DNA of 64,000 nucleotides, taken from NCBI RefSeq assembly GCF_002999235.1, contig NZ_CP027236.1, forward strand, positions 2,294,001 through 2,358,000, read 5' to 3'. Within the stretch, counting starts at the first letter, position 1. Each line of letters begins with the position of its first letter. Source of the DNA: Actinomyces sp. oral taxon 897. Lineage in GTDB: Bacteria; Actinomycetota; Actinomycetes; Actinomycetales; Actinomycetaceae. A model generated the notes under the pieces. That model was not told the origin of the DNA. It saw only the letters and a program-made list of their open reading frames with translations, and ran no database searches. Both the position numbers and the translations under genes were made by a program. Below are positions 17,079-25,698 of this stretch, piece after piece.

Positions 17079-17092
17079 TGGGACCGTTCCCA
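17079..17092. promoter_or_regulatory. Second LacI-type operator, on the beta-galactosidase side
   Basis: TGGGACCGTTCCCA is palindromic apart from the two central bases and matches the other site at 11 of 14 positions or better. It lies 79 bp before the GH42 start codon and 110 bp from the first site, so looping by one tetrameric repressor is possible. Confidence 0.6.
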
Positions 17093-17170
17093 TACGGGTT
17101 CCACCCAGGTCGGCCGGTAAGCCCACCGGTCGGCCGCCACGCCAGCCACCCAAGAGTCCAAGGAGTCCCC

Positions 17171-19303
17171 ATGGCGACCCCGCCCCCGCCCCCCTCCGGG
17201 CGACCCCGCACCGCGACCAGCCCCGGCACCAGGAGCCTGCCCCTGCCCGGCACCCGTCTGCTGTACGGGGCCGACTACAACCCTGAGCAGTGGGATCCGC
17301 ACGTCTGGCGCGAGGACGTCACCCTCATGCACCAGGCCGGGGTCAACACCGTGAGCCTGGGAATCTGGTCCTGGGCCCTGGTCGAACCGACACCAGGGAC
17401 CTTCCGCTTCGAGTGGCTCGACGAGATCCTGGACCTGCTCCAGGAGGCGGGGATCGGCGTGGACCTGGCCACCCCGACCGCCGCCCCACCTGCCTGGTTC
17501 TACCGGGCCCATCCCGAGGCGTGCCTGGTCGAGGCCGACGGCACGGTGCGCCACGGCGGCTCACGCGGCATCTGCTGCCCCCACTCACCGGCCTACGCAC
17601 GTGCCGCCGAACGGGTCACACGCGCCCTGGTCGAGCACGTCGCCAGACGCTGCGCCACCCCGGCCGACGAGGGCCCGCGCACCGCCCCGGTCATGTGGCA
17701 CGTCCACAACGAGTACGGGGCCCCGGGCGGGGACTGCCACTGCGAGTGCTCCCAGGCCGCCTTCCGTACCTGGTTGCGCGAGCGCTACGGGAGCCTGGAG
17801 GCCCTCAACCGGGCCTGGGGCACGACCTTCTGGGGGCAGGTGTACGGCGACTGGGAGGAGGTGACCACCCCGCGCCACTCCGGTACCGCCCTCAATCCTG
17901 CCTGCGAGCTGGACTACGCCCGTTTCACCTCCGACTCCCTCCTGGCCCGTTTCACCGTCGAGCGCGACATTATCCGCGCCGCCTTCCCCCAGGCCCCGGT
18001 CACCACCAACTTCATGGCCACGAACTGCCCGGCCAACGACTACTGGCGCTGGGCGTCCCAGACGGACGTCGTGTCCACCGACTACTACCTGGAGGCGGAC
18101 TCCCCCGTCCCCCAGATCTGGGCGGCCCTGGAGTCCGACCTCACCCGCTCCTTGGCGGGCGGGGCCCCCTGGCTCCTCATGGAGCACTCCGTCTCCGCGG
18201 TGAGCTGGCAGTCCCACAACCGTGCCAAGGACCCCGGTCAGGAGCGCCGCACCGCCCTGGCCCACGTGGCACGGGGAGCCGACGGCGTCATGGCCTTCCA
18301 GTGGCGGGCATCACGACGTGGGGCTGAGAAGTTCCACTCCGCCATGATCCCCCACGCCGGGACGGACACGCGGGTCTTCCGGGAGGTCTGTGAGCTGGGG
18401 GCCGAGCTCGCCGCCCTGTCCGAGCTGCGCGGGACCCGGGTCCGGGCGCGGGTGGCGCTGACCTGGGACTGGGAGTCCTTCTGGGCCCAGGATCTCGCGT
18501 GGCGCCCCAGCAGCCTCATGAGCCACCGCGAGCAGGTCCGTACCACCTACCGCTGGCTGTGGGAGCGCGGGACCACGGTCGACCTGGCCCACCCCGAGGC
18601 CGACCTGTCCGGCTACGACGTCGTCATCGCCCCGGCCTCCTACCTGGTCTCACAGCGGGCCTGCGAGAACCTGGCCACCTTCGTGGAACGGGGCGGGCGC
18701 CTGGCGGCCCTGCCCTTCTTCGCCGTCGTGGACGCCGAGGAGTGCGTGCACCGTGGAGGGGCCCCGGGCCCCTTGCGCGACGTCCTGGGCCTGAGCGTGG
18801 AGGAGATCCGGCCCGTGCCCGTAGGCCAGGAGGTGCACCTGGCACCCACCACCCGGGGAGAGGGACGAGCGGTCAGCGCCTCACCGCTCACCGGGACGCT
18901 GTGGTCGGAGGACCTCCGGCTTGAGGGGGCTGAGCCCGTGTGGACGGCCCTGGACGGCCCCACACCCGGACCGGCCGTGACCGCGCACCGATACGGGCAG
19001 GGGCTGGCCGTCTACGTGTCGGTCCTGCTGGACGGGCAGGGGCTGGCCCGCGTCCTGGAACCACTGCTCAACCTGCCCACCGACCGCCCGGTGGTGGACG
19101 GCGGGGCACGGGTGCCGGGCCTGGAGGCGGTCACCCGCTACGGGGTGGGCGAGCGGGAGGGCACCACCTACACGATCCTGGTCAACCACGACGGCGTCGC
19201 GCACACGGCGGCCCTGGCGGGCACCGACGTCCTCACCGGCGAGGAGCTGGATAGCGTCACACTGCCTGCCGGGGACGTGCGCGTCGTGAGGAGCCAGCTA
19301 TGA
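17171..19303 (+). CDS. GH42 beta-galactosidase
   Basis: This 710-residue cytoplasmic enzyme would release galactose from short beta-galactosides. The N-terminal barrel opens with YGADYNPEQW and SLGIWSWALVEPTPG, both GH42 signatures. The acid/base is Glu181 (HVHNEYG) and the nucleophile Glu338 (LLMEHSVSAV). Cysteines around GGDCHCEC fit the GH42 zinc site. A trimerisation domain and a C-terminal beta domain follow. Length matches the family (about 670-700). ATG 17171 has AAGGAG upstream. It is divergent from the importer operon and shares its control region. No signal peptide is visible. Confidence 0.93.
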   Translation: MATPPPPPSGRPRTATSPGTRSLPLPGTRLLYGADYNPEQWDPHVWREDVTLMHQAGVNTVSLGIWSWALVEPTPGTFRFEWLDEILDLLQEAGIGVDLATPTAAPPAWFYRAHPEACLVEADGTVRHGGSRGICCPHSPAYARAAERVTRALVEHVARRCATPADEGPRTAPVMWHVHNEYGAPGGDCHCECSQAAFRTWLRERYGSLEALNRAWGTTFWGQVYGDWEEVTTPRHSGTALNPACELDYARFTSDSLLARFTVERDIIRAAFPQAPVTTNFMATNCPANDYWRWASQTDVVSTDYYLEADSPVPQIWAALESDLTRSLAGGAPWLLMEHSVSAVSWQSHNRAKDPGQERRTALAHVARGADGVMAFQWRASRRGAEKFHSAMIPHAGTDTRVFREVCELGAELAALSELRGTRVRARVALTWDWESFWAQDLAWRPSSLMSHREQVRTTYRWLWERGTTVDLAHPEADLSGYDVVIAPASYLVSQRACENLATFVERGGRLAALPFFAVVDAEECVHRGGAPGPLRDVLGLSVEEIRPVPVGQEVHLAPTTRGEGRAVSASPLTGTLWSEDLRLEGAEPVWTALDGPTPGPAVTAHRYGQGLAVYVSVLLDGQGLARVLEPLLNLPTDRPVVDGGARVPGLEAVTRYGVGEREGTTYTILVNHDGVAHTAALAGTDVLTGEELDSVTLPAGDVRVVRSQL

Positions 19304-19336
19304 CGTCCTTGGCCCCGAGCCGGTCCTGCGGCGCCC

Positions 19337-19455
19337 CAGTCGTGGCTATCGCGCAGAGGCTCGTCGAAAGCGGCGCCCCGACGCCCGCGGGGACCAGTCG
19401 TGGCTATCTACGCGCAGAGGCTCGTCGAAAGCGGCACCCCGGCGCCCGCGGGGAC
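19337..19455. repeat. Two tandem ~58-61-bp repeats
   Basis: CAGTCGTGGCTAT is followed by GCGCAGAGGCTCGTCGAAAG and ends GCCCGCGGGGAC in both copies (19337-19394 and 19395-19455). The second has a 2-3 base insertion and a few substitutions. A weaker end piece, GCCCGCGGGGACCAGG, recurs near 19500. The copies lie between the convergent GH42 and MFS genes, where no terminator with a T-run is visible. Confidence 0.75.
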
Positions 19456-19524
19456 CAGGTGGCGGCGGGCGGCCAACAGGGACGCACACGACCGCGGGCC
19501 CGCGGGGACCAGGGCTGGCGACTC

Positions 19525-21009
19525 CTAGCGGACCACCGCCCCCGGCCCGGATCCAGGTCCGCGCCCGCGCTGGTACCTGGGCCCGGGTCTACGCTGGCAC
19601 TCCGGCCCGCGCCCGGACCCGCCGCACCGGTGCACGCCCCACCGGCGCACGCTCCACCGGTAGGCCGGCGCCACCACCCACACCGCGGCCACAAGGGCCG
19701 CCTGGACTCCGCGCGACCAGCCGACGTCGGGCATGACGAGGACCGCCACCCCGGCTGCCAGGCACTCGGCGGCGTTGAACAGGACGTCGTAGAGGGAGAA
19801 GGCCCGGCCGCGGTAGTCGTCGGAGGTGTCCGTCTGGACGATCGTGTCCACGGCGATCTTGGCGCCCTGCACCCCGACCCCGAAGACGAACAGCCCGGCC
19901 GCCATGCCCTCACGGGTGTGTCCGGCCACCAGGAGCACCTGCCCCAGGCTGCCTCCCAGCAGGCAGGCCACCACCCAGGTGGGTGGGCTGACGCGCTCCT
20001 GGGCCAGCGGGGTGAGGACGACGGCCAGGCCGTGCCCGACAAGCATCGCTCCCATGAGGGTGCCGAAGACGGCCAGGCCCGCGTCGGCGTCGGCGGGGTC
20101 GGCGAGGAGGTTGCGGGAGGCCAGGATAATGGTCACGAGCTCCAGGCCGTAGACGAGCCGGTAGGCGCCCATGACCCCCAGGGCGAGCGCCGGGGTGCGT
20201 CGGGACAGCAGGTGCCGGACGGCGTCGGCCAGGTCGCGGACCGTGCCCGTGGTACCGGTGCCTGTGGTGCCGAGCCCCCGGGCGGTGTCCTCCGGCTCGC
20301 TCCGCCGCTGGGCCCCGAAGGCCCCGGCGGTCCCGGCCCCGGCAGCCCCGGCGGCCCCGCCCCCGGTGGACCGCGCCCTGGTGAGCCAGTCGGGGCCCAG
20401 CTCGTCGCGGCCCAGGCGACTCACGACCCCGGCGGAAGCGACGTAGAGCCCCGCGGCGGTCAGGAGGCTGGCGACGTCCTGGGCGTCCGCTGGCAGCGTG
20501 AGCCGCAGGAGGAGGCCGATGACCGCCCCGGCGGCCGTGGCCGCCCCACCGAGGGTCGGCACCAGGGAGTTCGCGGTCAGGAGCCGGTCGGCGTCCACCA
20601 CGTGGGGCAGGCTCGCGGCGAGGGTGGCCAGGAGGAAGCGGTTGACCCCCAGGGCCGCGAGGACCAGGAGGTAGACCACCACCCCGGCGCCCGCGCCCCG
20701 TATGACCACGGCCGTGGTGAGGATGAGCCCGGCGCGCACGAGGTTCATGGTCATGAGGGTGCTGCGTCGTCGGAAGCGGTCAATGAAGGGACCGGTGAAG
20801 GGGCCGACCACGCTGAAGGGCAGGAGCATGACGACCAGGGCGGCGGCGACGTCGCCCGTGCTCGTGGCGTTCTGGGGAGCGAAGAAGAAGAGGGTGACCA
20901 GGCCCACCTGGACCATGCCGTCACCGGTCTGGGAGATGAGGCGGGTGGCCAGGAGGATCCGCAGGCCGCGCGAGGCGGCCAGATCCCGCAGGTCGTCTCG
21001 CAGTCGCAC
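19525..21009 (-). CDS. Major facilitator superfamily transporter
   Basis: The 494-residue integral membrane protein has about 12 predicted helices and the MFS loop-2/3 motif region PFIDRFRRRSTL between helices. N- and C-terminal halves are separated by an Ala/Gly-rich cytoplasmic loop (about residues 215-245). It resembles drug/macrolide-efflux-like (MFS_3) members, but the substrate cannot be told. It starts at 21009 and ends with TAG at 19525-19527. An equally long plus-strand frame over the same DNA is a codon shadow. It is not obviously part of the galactan or serine genes. Confidence 0.85.
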   Translation of the reverse strand: MRLRDDLRDLAASRGLRILLATRLISQTGDGMVQVGLVTLFFFAPQNATSTGDVAAALVVMLLPFSVVGPFTGPFIDRFRRRSTLMTMNLVRAGLILTTAVVIRGAGAGVVVYLLVLAALGVNRFLLATLAASLPHVVDADRLLTANSLVPTLGGAATAAGAVIGLLLRLTLPADAQDVASLLTAAGLYVASAGVVSRLGRDELGPDWLTRARSTGGGAAGAAGAGTAGAFGAQRRSEPEDTARGLGTTGTGTTGTVRDLADAVRHLLSRRTPALALGVMGAYRLVYGLELVTIILASRNLLADPADADAGLAVFGTLMGAMLVGHGLAVVLTPLAQERVSPPTWVVACLLGGSLGQVLLVAGHTREGMAAGLFVFGVGVQGAKIAVDTIVQTDTSDDYRGRAFSLYDVLFNAAECLAAGVAVLVMPDVGWSRGVQAALVAAVWVVAPAYRWSVRRWGVHRCGGSGRGPECQRRPGPRYQRGRGPGSGPGAVVR

Positions 21010-21089
21010 GCCCCCAGGCTACGCGCCCAGGGCAGTCGTTTGCGGACGCTACTGGCGTAGCGGATACCTACCCCAGGCAGGCGCCCCTC

Positions 21090-22268
21090 TCAGACCAGAC
21101 GGGCGGACAGGACGCCGTTAATCCCGCACAGCTCGTCCAGGAGCCCGGAGGCCACCTCCCCCTCGACGTCCACCAGGGTGACCGCCAGCTCACCGCGGGA
21201 CTTATTGAGCAGGTTGGCAATATTCTGCCCGTGCTGGGCCACAATGGTGGAGACCTGACCCACCATATTGGGTACGTTGCGGTTGACAATGACAATACGT
21301 CGGGTGCCGGGCTCGCGCGACATGACGGCCTCGGGGAAGTTGACCGAGTTGTGCACCTGCCCGTCCTCCAGGAAACCGCGCAGGGAGTCCACCGCCATCA
21401 TGGCGCAGTTGCGCTCGGCTTCCTTGGTAGAGGCCCCCAGGTGCGGCAGGGAGATGCACCTGGGGTGCTTGTGGACGGCCGTGGAGGGGAAGTCGCACAC
21501 GTACCCGCCCAGCTTCCCCTCGTCCAGGGCGGCCACGACGGCGGCGGTGTCCACGATCTCAGCGCGGGCGAAGTTGAGCAGCACCGCGGTATCCTTCATG
21601 AGGGCGATCCGCTGGGTACTCACCAGGCCGCGGGTCGAGTCAATGAGGGGAACGTGCACGGTGAGGATATCGGCCTTGCGGAACACGTCCTCAATAGAGT
21701 TGGCGCGCTTGACGTCGGCGGACAGGTGCCAGGCGTGCTCCACGCTAATGGCAGGGTCGTATCCAATGACCTTCAGCCCCAGACCCAGGGAGGCATTAGC
21801 CACCTGGACGCCGATGGCCCCCAGCCCAATGACCCCCAGGGTACGCCCGGGCAGCTCGAACCCGACGAACTTCTTCTTTCCGGCCTCCACGGCCCGGGCG
21901 ATGGCGTCGTCGTCACCGGCGAGGGTGTGGGCGAAGCGGGCGGCAGGAATAAGGTGGCGCGAGGCAATGAACAGGCTGGCCAGGACCAGTTCCTTGACGG
22001 CATTGGCATTGGCGCCCGGGGTGTTGAACACCGGGATACCGCGCTCAGTCAGGGAGGTCACCGGAATATTATTGGTGCCGGCCCCGGCACGGGCCACCGC
22101 GAGCACGGATCCGGGGACCGCGGAGTCGTGGAGGAGGGCGGAGCGCAGCAGCAGGGCGTGCGGATCCTCCACCGATCCGCCTACCTCGTAGCGGTCGTCG
22201 GGGAAGCGTGCCAGCCCCTTGCCGGAGATGGCGTTGAGGGTGCGGACACGGAACTGCTTGGAGGTCAT
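21090..22268 (-). CDS. serA: D-3-phosphoglycerate dehydrogenase
   Basis: The 392-residue enzyme catalyses the first step of serine synthesis, oxidising 3-phosphoglycerate with NAD. It shows the catalytic-domain sequence VARAGAGTNNIPV, the Rossmann glycine motif GVIGLGAIGVQVANA, the Arg/Glu/His site region, and a C-terminal ACT domain (from about 320) for serine feedback. This is the short bacterial form lacking the intervening domain of the mycobacterial enzyme. I chose ATG 22268 (AAGGA upstream) over the longer frame to 22325 because family similarity begins right after MTSKQF. serC lies upstream on the same strand, 222 bp away. Confidence 0.95.
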   Translation of the reverse strand: MTSKQFRVRTLNAISGKGLARFPDDRYEVGGSVEDPHALLLRSALLHDSAVPGSVLAVARAGAGTNNIPVTSLTERGIPVFNTPGANANAVKELVLASLFIASRHLIPAARFAHTLAGDDDAIARAVEAGKKKFVGFELPGRTLGVIGLGAIGVQVANASLGLGLKVIGYDPAISVEHAWHLSADVKRANSIEDVFRKADILTVHVPLIDSTRGLVSTQRIALMKDTAVLLNFARAEIVDTAAVVAALDEGKLGGYVCDFPSTAVHKHPRCISLPHLGASTKEAERNCAMMAVDSLRGFLEDGQVHNSVNFPEAVMSREPGTRRIVIVNRNVPNMVGQVSTIVAQHGQNIANLLNKSRGELAVTLVDVEGEVASGLLDELCGINGVLSARLV

Positions 22269-22489
22269 GGTAGGTCCTTCTCTTTGAAGACAGTGTTTGT
22301 TTGCGGGTAATGGTGAGGCGGACACCCCCTCGCCGGGGCGGCAGACGGGGCCGAGCAGGACGCAGGCAGGGGGTGTCGCATCGCACCCGGTGCCGCGACG
22401 GGGCGCCAGGTCCCGCGCGGCCGGGCACCGCAGTACCGGGCCCCATGCCGCCAGGTCCCACGCCGCCGCACCGCGCAGAGCCAGCCAGC

Positions 22490-23572
22490 TCAGCCGTGGG
22501 TGCGTTCGAACTCGGCCATGTAGTCAATAAGGGCCGTCACGCCCTCCATGGGCATGGCGTTGTAGATGGAGGCCCGCATACCTCCCACGGAGCGGTGGCC
22601 CTTGAGGTTGGTCAGCCCGGCTGCTAGCGCCCCGGCCAGGAACTCGGCGTCGAGGGCGGGGTCGGCCAGGGTGAAGGGGACGTTCGTCCAGGAGCGCGAG
22701 CGCTCCTCAACGGGGTTGGAGTAGAAACCGGAGGAGTCAATGGCCGCGTAGAGGGCGGCGGCCTTGGCCTGGTTGCGCTCCCCCATGGCGGTCAGCCCGC
22801 CGGTGTCCTCAATCCAGTGGGCGACGAGTCCCAGGAGGTAGACGGAGAAGGTGGGCGGCGTGTTGAGCATGGAGTTGGCGGCGGCCATCTTCGTGTAGTC
22901 CAGGACGCCAGGGGTAATGGTGCGGGCGCGGCCCAGCAGGTCCTCGCGGACAATGACCACGGTCAGCCCCGAGGGACCCATGTTCTTCTGGGCGCCGGCG
23001 TAGATGAGACCGAAGCGGCCCACGTCCAGGGGGCGGGAGAGGATCGTGGAGGAGAGGTCCCCCACGAGGGGCACGTCCCCGGCGTCGGGGACATTGGGGA
23101 ACTCCACCCCGCCAATGGTCTCGTTGGGCGTGTAGTGCAGGTAGCGGGCGGTGGCGGGGACCTCGTAGGAGCCGGGGTCGGGCGTGGTGGTGTAGGAGGA
23201 GGCGGACTCGTCGGCGCTCACGACGACGTCGAGGTCGTAGGCACGGGCCTGCTTAATGGCCTTGGTGGACCACTGGCCGGTGTTGAGGTAGGCGACCGTG
23301 TCCCCCGCGGTAGTGAGGTTCATGGGGACGGCGGCGAACTGGGCGGTGGCCCCGCCCTGGAGGAACAGGACGCGATAGCTCTCGGGCACGGCGAGGAGTC
23401 GGCGCAGGGTGGTCTCGGCGTCGACGGCGCAGGCCACGAAGTCCTTCTCGCGGTGGGAGACCTCCAGGACGCTCATGCCCGAGCCGCCCCAGTCGGTCAG
23501 CTCGGAGGCGGCCCGCTCCAGGACGGGCAGGGGTAGCTGGGCGGGGCCTGCGGAGAAGTTGTAGACGCGCAT
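22490..23572 (-). CDS. serC: Phosphoserine aminotransferase
   Basis: The 360-residue PLP enzyme converts 3-phosphohydroxypyruvate to phosphoserine. Visible features are the N-terminal YNFSAGPAQLP, the glycine-rich LFLQGGATAQFAAVPMNL, and the PLP-lysine region FGLIYAGAQKNMGPSG. ATG 23572 begins MRVYNFSAGP exactly where the family starts; an 8-codon upstream extension is possible but unlikely. With serA it gives two of the three serine-pathway steps. Confidence 0.95.
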   Translation of the reverse strand: MRVYNFSAGPAQLPLPVLERAASELTDWGGSGMSVLEVSHREKDFVACAVDAETTLRRLLAVPESYRVLFLQGGATAQFAAVPMNLTTAGDTVAYLNTGQWSTKAIKQARAYDLDVVVSADESASSYTTTPDPGSYEVPATARYLHYTPNETIGGVEFPNVPDAGDVPLVGDLSSTILSRPLDVGRFGLIYAGAQKNMGPSGLTVVIVREDLLGRARTITPGVLDYTKMAAANSMLNTPPTFSVYLLGLVAHWIEDTGGLTAMGERNQAKAAALYAAIDSSGFYSNPVEERSRSWTNVPFTLADPALDAEFLAGALAAGLTNLKGHRSVGGMRASIYNAMPMEGVTALIDYMAEFERTHG

Positions 23573-23725
23573 ACGGGCATCCTCACCCATTCTCACCTAG
23601 TGGGCAATTCAAGTTCAGAGAGCGGAACGGTCTGGCCGTGAGACGACGCCGAGGCGCCAGGCGCAGAAGACCGAGGCGACGACGCCCGGGACCGACACCG
23701 ATACCACGCCCGAGCAGGAGCACAG

Positions 23726-23900
23726 TTGAATGTCCGGGTGGGGTGTGGGACGTGGGTCCTGGTTTGGGGGGTGTGGGTGTGGGGGTGTCTGGGATTCTGG
23801 TGTGTGGTGGTTGTGGTGTGTGTGCGTGGGTTGGGTGGTGGTGTTATGGTGGTGTGTGTCGTCTGGTTGGCGGTGGGGTTGGTCGTGGTGGCGCTGGTGC
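23726..23900 (+). other. Strongly G+T-rich strand-asymmetric stretch
   Basis: For about 170 bases the plus strand is almost free of A and C apart from scattered positions, with many GTGTGG/GGTGTG runs. Such a strand has G-quadruplex potential. It precedes the small ORF and the lipoprotein gene. A C+A-rich counterpart closes the same two-gene cassette (about 25180-25440). Confidence 0.7.
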
Positions 23901-23935
23901 CGCCGGGGCCGCCCCTGGTGTTCCCGAGCGTGTGA
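23846..23935 (+). CDS. Possible small hydrophobic peptide (29 residues)
   Basis: ATG 23846 opens MVVCVVWLAVGLVVVALVPP, a single membrane-segment-like peptide ending 11 bases before the next start codon. The frame continues upstream to a TTG at 23726 with more hydrophobic sequence. There is no clear ribosome-binding site, and the G+T-rich composition by itself encodes Val/Gly/Trp/Cys. It may be a leader peptide or chance. Confidence 0.25.
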   Translation: MVVCVVWLAVGLVVVALVPPGPPLVFPSV

Positions 23936-23946
23936 GGGGGGTCGTG

Positions 23947-24600
23947 ATGGTGCGGTCCGGGTCGTGGGTGCCTGTCCTGGTGGTGGTCATGGTGGCCTCC
24001 GGTGTGGCGGGGTGCTCCGGTGGGGCTGGTGCGGGGGCGTCGCCGAGTGTGGATCCCTATGAGGTGGGTGCCAGTGCGATGGCGGCGGCGGCCTCTGCGT
24101 CGGCCAGTGCGCGGGCCAGTCGTGACGCGGCCCTGGGGCCGGACCTGGTGGCCAGGCGCGAGGCGGCCCTGGCCACACCACCACCGGAGCGGCCCGAGCA
24201 GATCAGCGAGGACACCACCGAGGGCGCCGCGACCGCGGCCGCCTACTTCATTGACCTCTACCAGTACGCCTTCGTCACCGGCGACACCACGGACTTCGCG
24301 GCCATGAGCGAGCAGCGGTGCGTCTTCTGCAACAGCGTCATCGACGACGCCAAGAAGATCCACGACAGCGGCGGGTGGGCCGACCCATGGGACAGCACGG
24401 TCACGGCAGTCCGGGTCTACGAGCAGAACCCCGGCTACGACTACATCCACGTAGAGATCGACATGCAGTGGGCGGAGGGAACCTCGTACGACGGAGATGG
24501 GACACCGAAGACGACAGACTCCAGAGACTTCACCCTCATTATCGCAATGCGCTACGTAAACGGAAACTGGACGATCGGGGAGTCCGAGGTAAAGAAATGA
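23947..24600 (+). CDS. DUF6318-like lipoprotein
   Basis: The 217-residue protein has a signal peptide and lipobox (VAGC, Cys23), an Ala/Ser-rich spacer, and a conserved C-terminal domain from about residue 85. That domain contains AAYFIDLYQYAFVTGDT and the Cys pair CVFC, as in the actinobacterial DUF6318 family of unknown function. It is likely anchored on the outer membrane leaflet. The start is ATG 23947 (GTG 23944 also possible) after GAGGGGGG. Its stop overlaps the next start codon (ATGA), so the two are translated together. The fold resembles small NTF2-like domains, but this is only an impression. Confidence 0.75.
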   Translation: MVRSGSWVPVLVVVMVASGVAGCSGGAGAGASPSVDPYEVGASAMAAAASASASARASRDAALGPDLVARREAALATPPPERPEQISEDTTEGAATAAAYFIDLYQYAFVTGDTTDFAAMSEQRCVFCNSVIDDAKKIHDSGGWADPWDSTVTAVRVYEQNPGYDYIHVEIDMQWAEGTSYDGDGTPKTTDSRDFTLIIAMRYVNGNWTIGESEVKK

Positions 24601-25439
24601 TGGGCACTATAACCTACGCTGCCGTGATCGTGTTGACACTCCCCGTCACCCTTCCTATGCCAGGCGGGGGAGGATCTGACAGTTCGCCAACTACGGATAT
24701 CGGGGGCAGAGCTCAGGGGCAGTCAATTACCTTGTACGGTGACCAGTACACCCGGGTAGATCCGCCCGCGGGGCCGTCCGGGTCCGGCTCGGGCGGCTCG
24801 GGCTCTTCCGGATCCGGATCGTCCGGGTCCGGTGGCGTGGTGGCGGCGTACTCCGACCCGAGCGGGGGGCGGTTCCCCTCGTGCGAGTTCGTGGGCACGT
24901 TCACCCGTTATAAGCGGGGCGGCTTCTTTAAGTGCCGCTTCGACCGCGCCTCCGAGCCCGAGCCTGCGCCGGCTGCGGTGCCGGTGGTGGTCTCGGCCAG
25001 GGACGTGGCGTCCCTGATGGTGGAGGGGTCGGGTATCACCCGCCAGCCCCCGGGTTCCACGGCCCGGGTGGACGTGGACCTCATCGCCTACACCGACCCC
25101 TCCACCCGCTCCCTGTCCACCACCGTGGCCGGCACCCTGGTGGAGGTGGAGGCCACGCCCGCCTCCTACCACTGGGACTGGGGGGACGCCACCACCACGA
25201 CCACCACCAGCCCCGGCGCCCCCTGGCCCCACCAGACCCTGACCCACCGCTACCACCACCCCCAGACCGGCGTCCACCTCACCCTGACCACCACCTGGAC
25301 CGCCCGCTACCGCCCCCAGGACGGAACCTGGCACGACGTCCAAGGCACCGTCACAACCACCCAGATATCCGACACCTTCAACCTAGTAGACACCACAACA
25401 CACCTCACCGACCACGCAGAACACAAACAAGGACACTAG
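24597..25439 (+). CDS. Secreted protein of unknown function with a PKD-like segment
   Basis: The 280-residue protein starts MMGTITYAAVIVLTLPVTLP, a signal-like hydrophobic segment. A Gly/Ser-rich linker (about 50-75) follows, then a beta-rich part containing YHWDWGDATTTTT, the WDWGD motif typical of PKD-like beta-sandwich repeats. It is translationally coupled to the upstream lipoprotein (ATGA). The last third is encoded by very C+A-rich DNA. The pair probably forms a small surface system; I recognise no enzyme motif. Confidence 0.65.
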   Translation: MMGTITYAAVIVLTLPVTLPMPGGGGSDSSPTTDIGGRAQGQSITLYGDQYTRVDPPAGPSGSGSGGSGSSGSGSSGSGGVVAAYSDPSGGRFPSCEFVGTFTRYKRGGFFKCRFDRASEPEPAPAAVPVVVSARDVASLMVEGSGITRQPPGSTARVDVDLIAYTDPSTRSLSTTVAGTLVEVEATPASYHWDWGDATTTTTTSPGAPWPHQTLTHRYHHPQTGVHLTLTTTWTARYRPQDGTWHDVQGTVTTTQISDTFNLVDTTTHLTDHAEHKQGH

Positions 25440-25529
25440 ACAACCCCCGCACCCACGCCCCGTACAACACGCACCGCTCGTGACAGGCACCGAGCCTGGA
25501 TCCTCAGCGCGGTACACCACCCCCACAGG

Positions 25530-25617
25530 CAACAAGTACCGTTCTCACGAGCAACAAGTACCGTTCTCACGAGCAACAAGTACCGTTCTCACGGCCAACA
25601 AGTACCGTTCTCACGAG
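25530..25617. repeat. Four tandem 22-bp repeats
   Basis: Units start at 25530, 25552, 25574 and 25596, each containing ACAAGTACCGTTCTCACG; the third differs at two bases. The same unit, in reverse orientation and with two substitutions, is found at 38198-38252. The repeats lie between the convergent surface-protein and CCA genes. Confidence 0.9.
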
Positions 25618-25698
25618 AGGGTGCGAGGCAGCACACCAGCGGCCAGCCCCACCCCACCGCCCGCACTCACCGCCGCACCCGCACCCCACCGCCCGTAC

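Noticed and set aside
19300..21060. 586-codon plus-strand frame downstream of the GH42 gene
   Set aside because: The minus-strand frame over the same DNA has clear membrane helices and MFS features; the plus-strand translation is Gly/Gln/His-rich with no recognisable fold.
21231..22310. 359-codon plus-strand frame opposite serA
   Set aside because: Gly/Asp/Val-rich shadow; the minus strand encodes an unmistakable 3-phosphoglycerate dehydrogenase.
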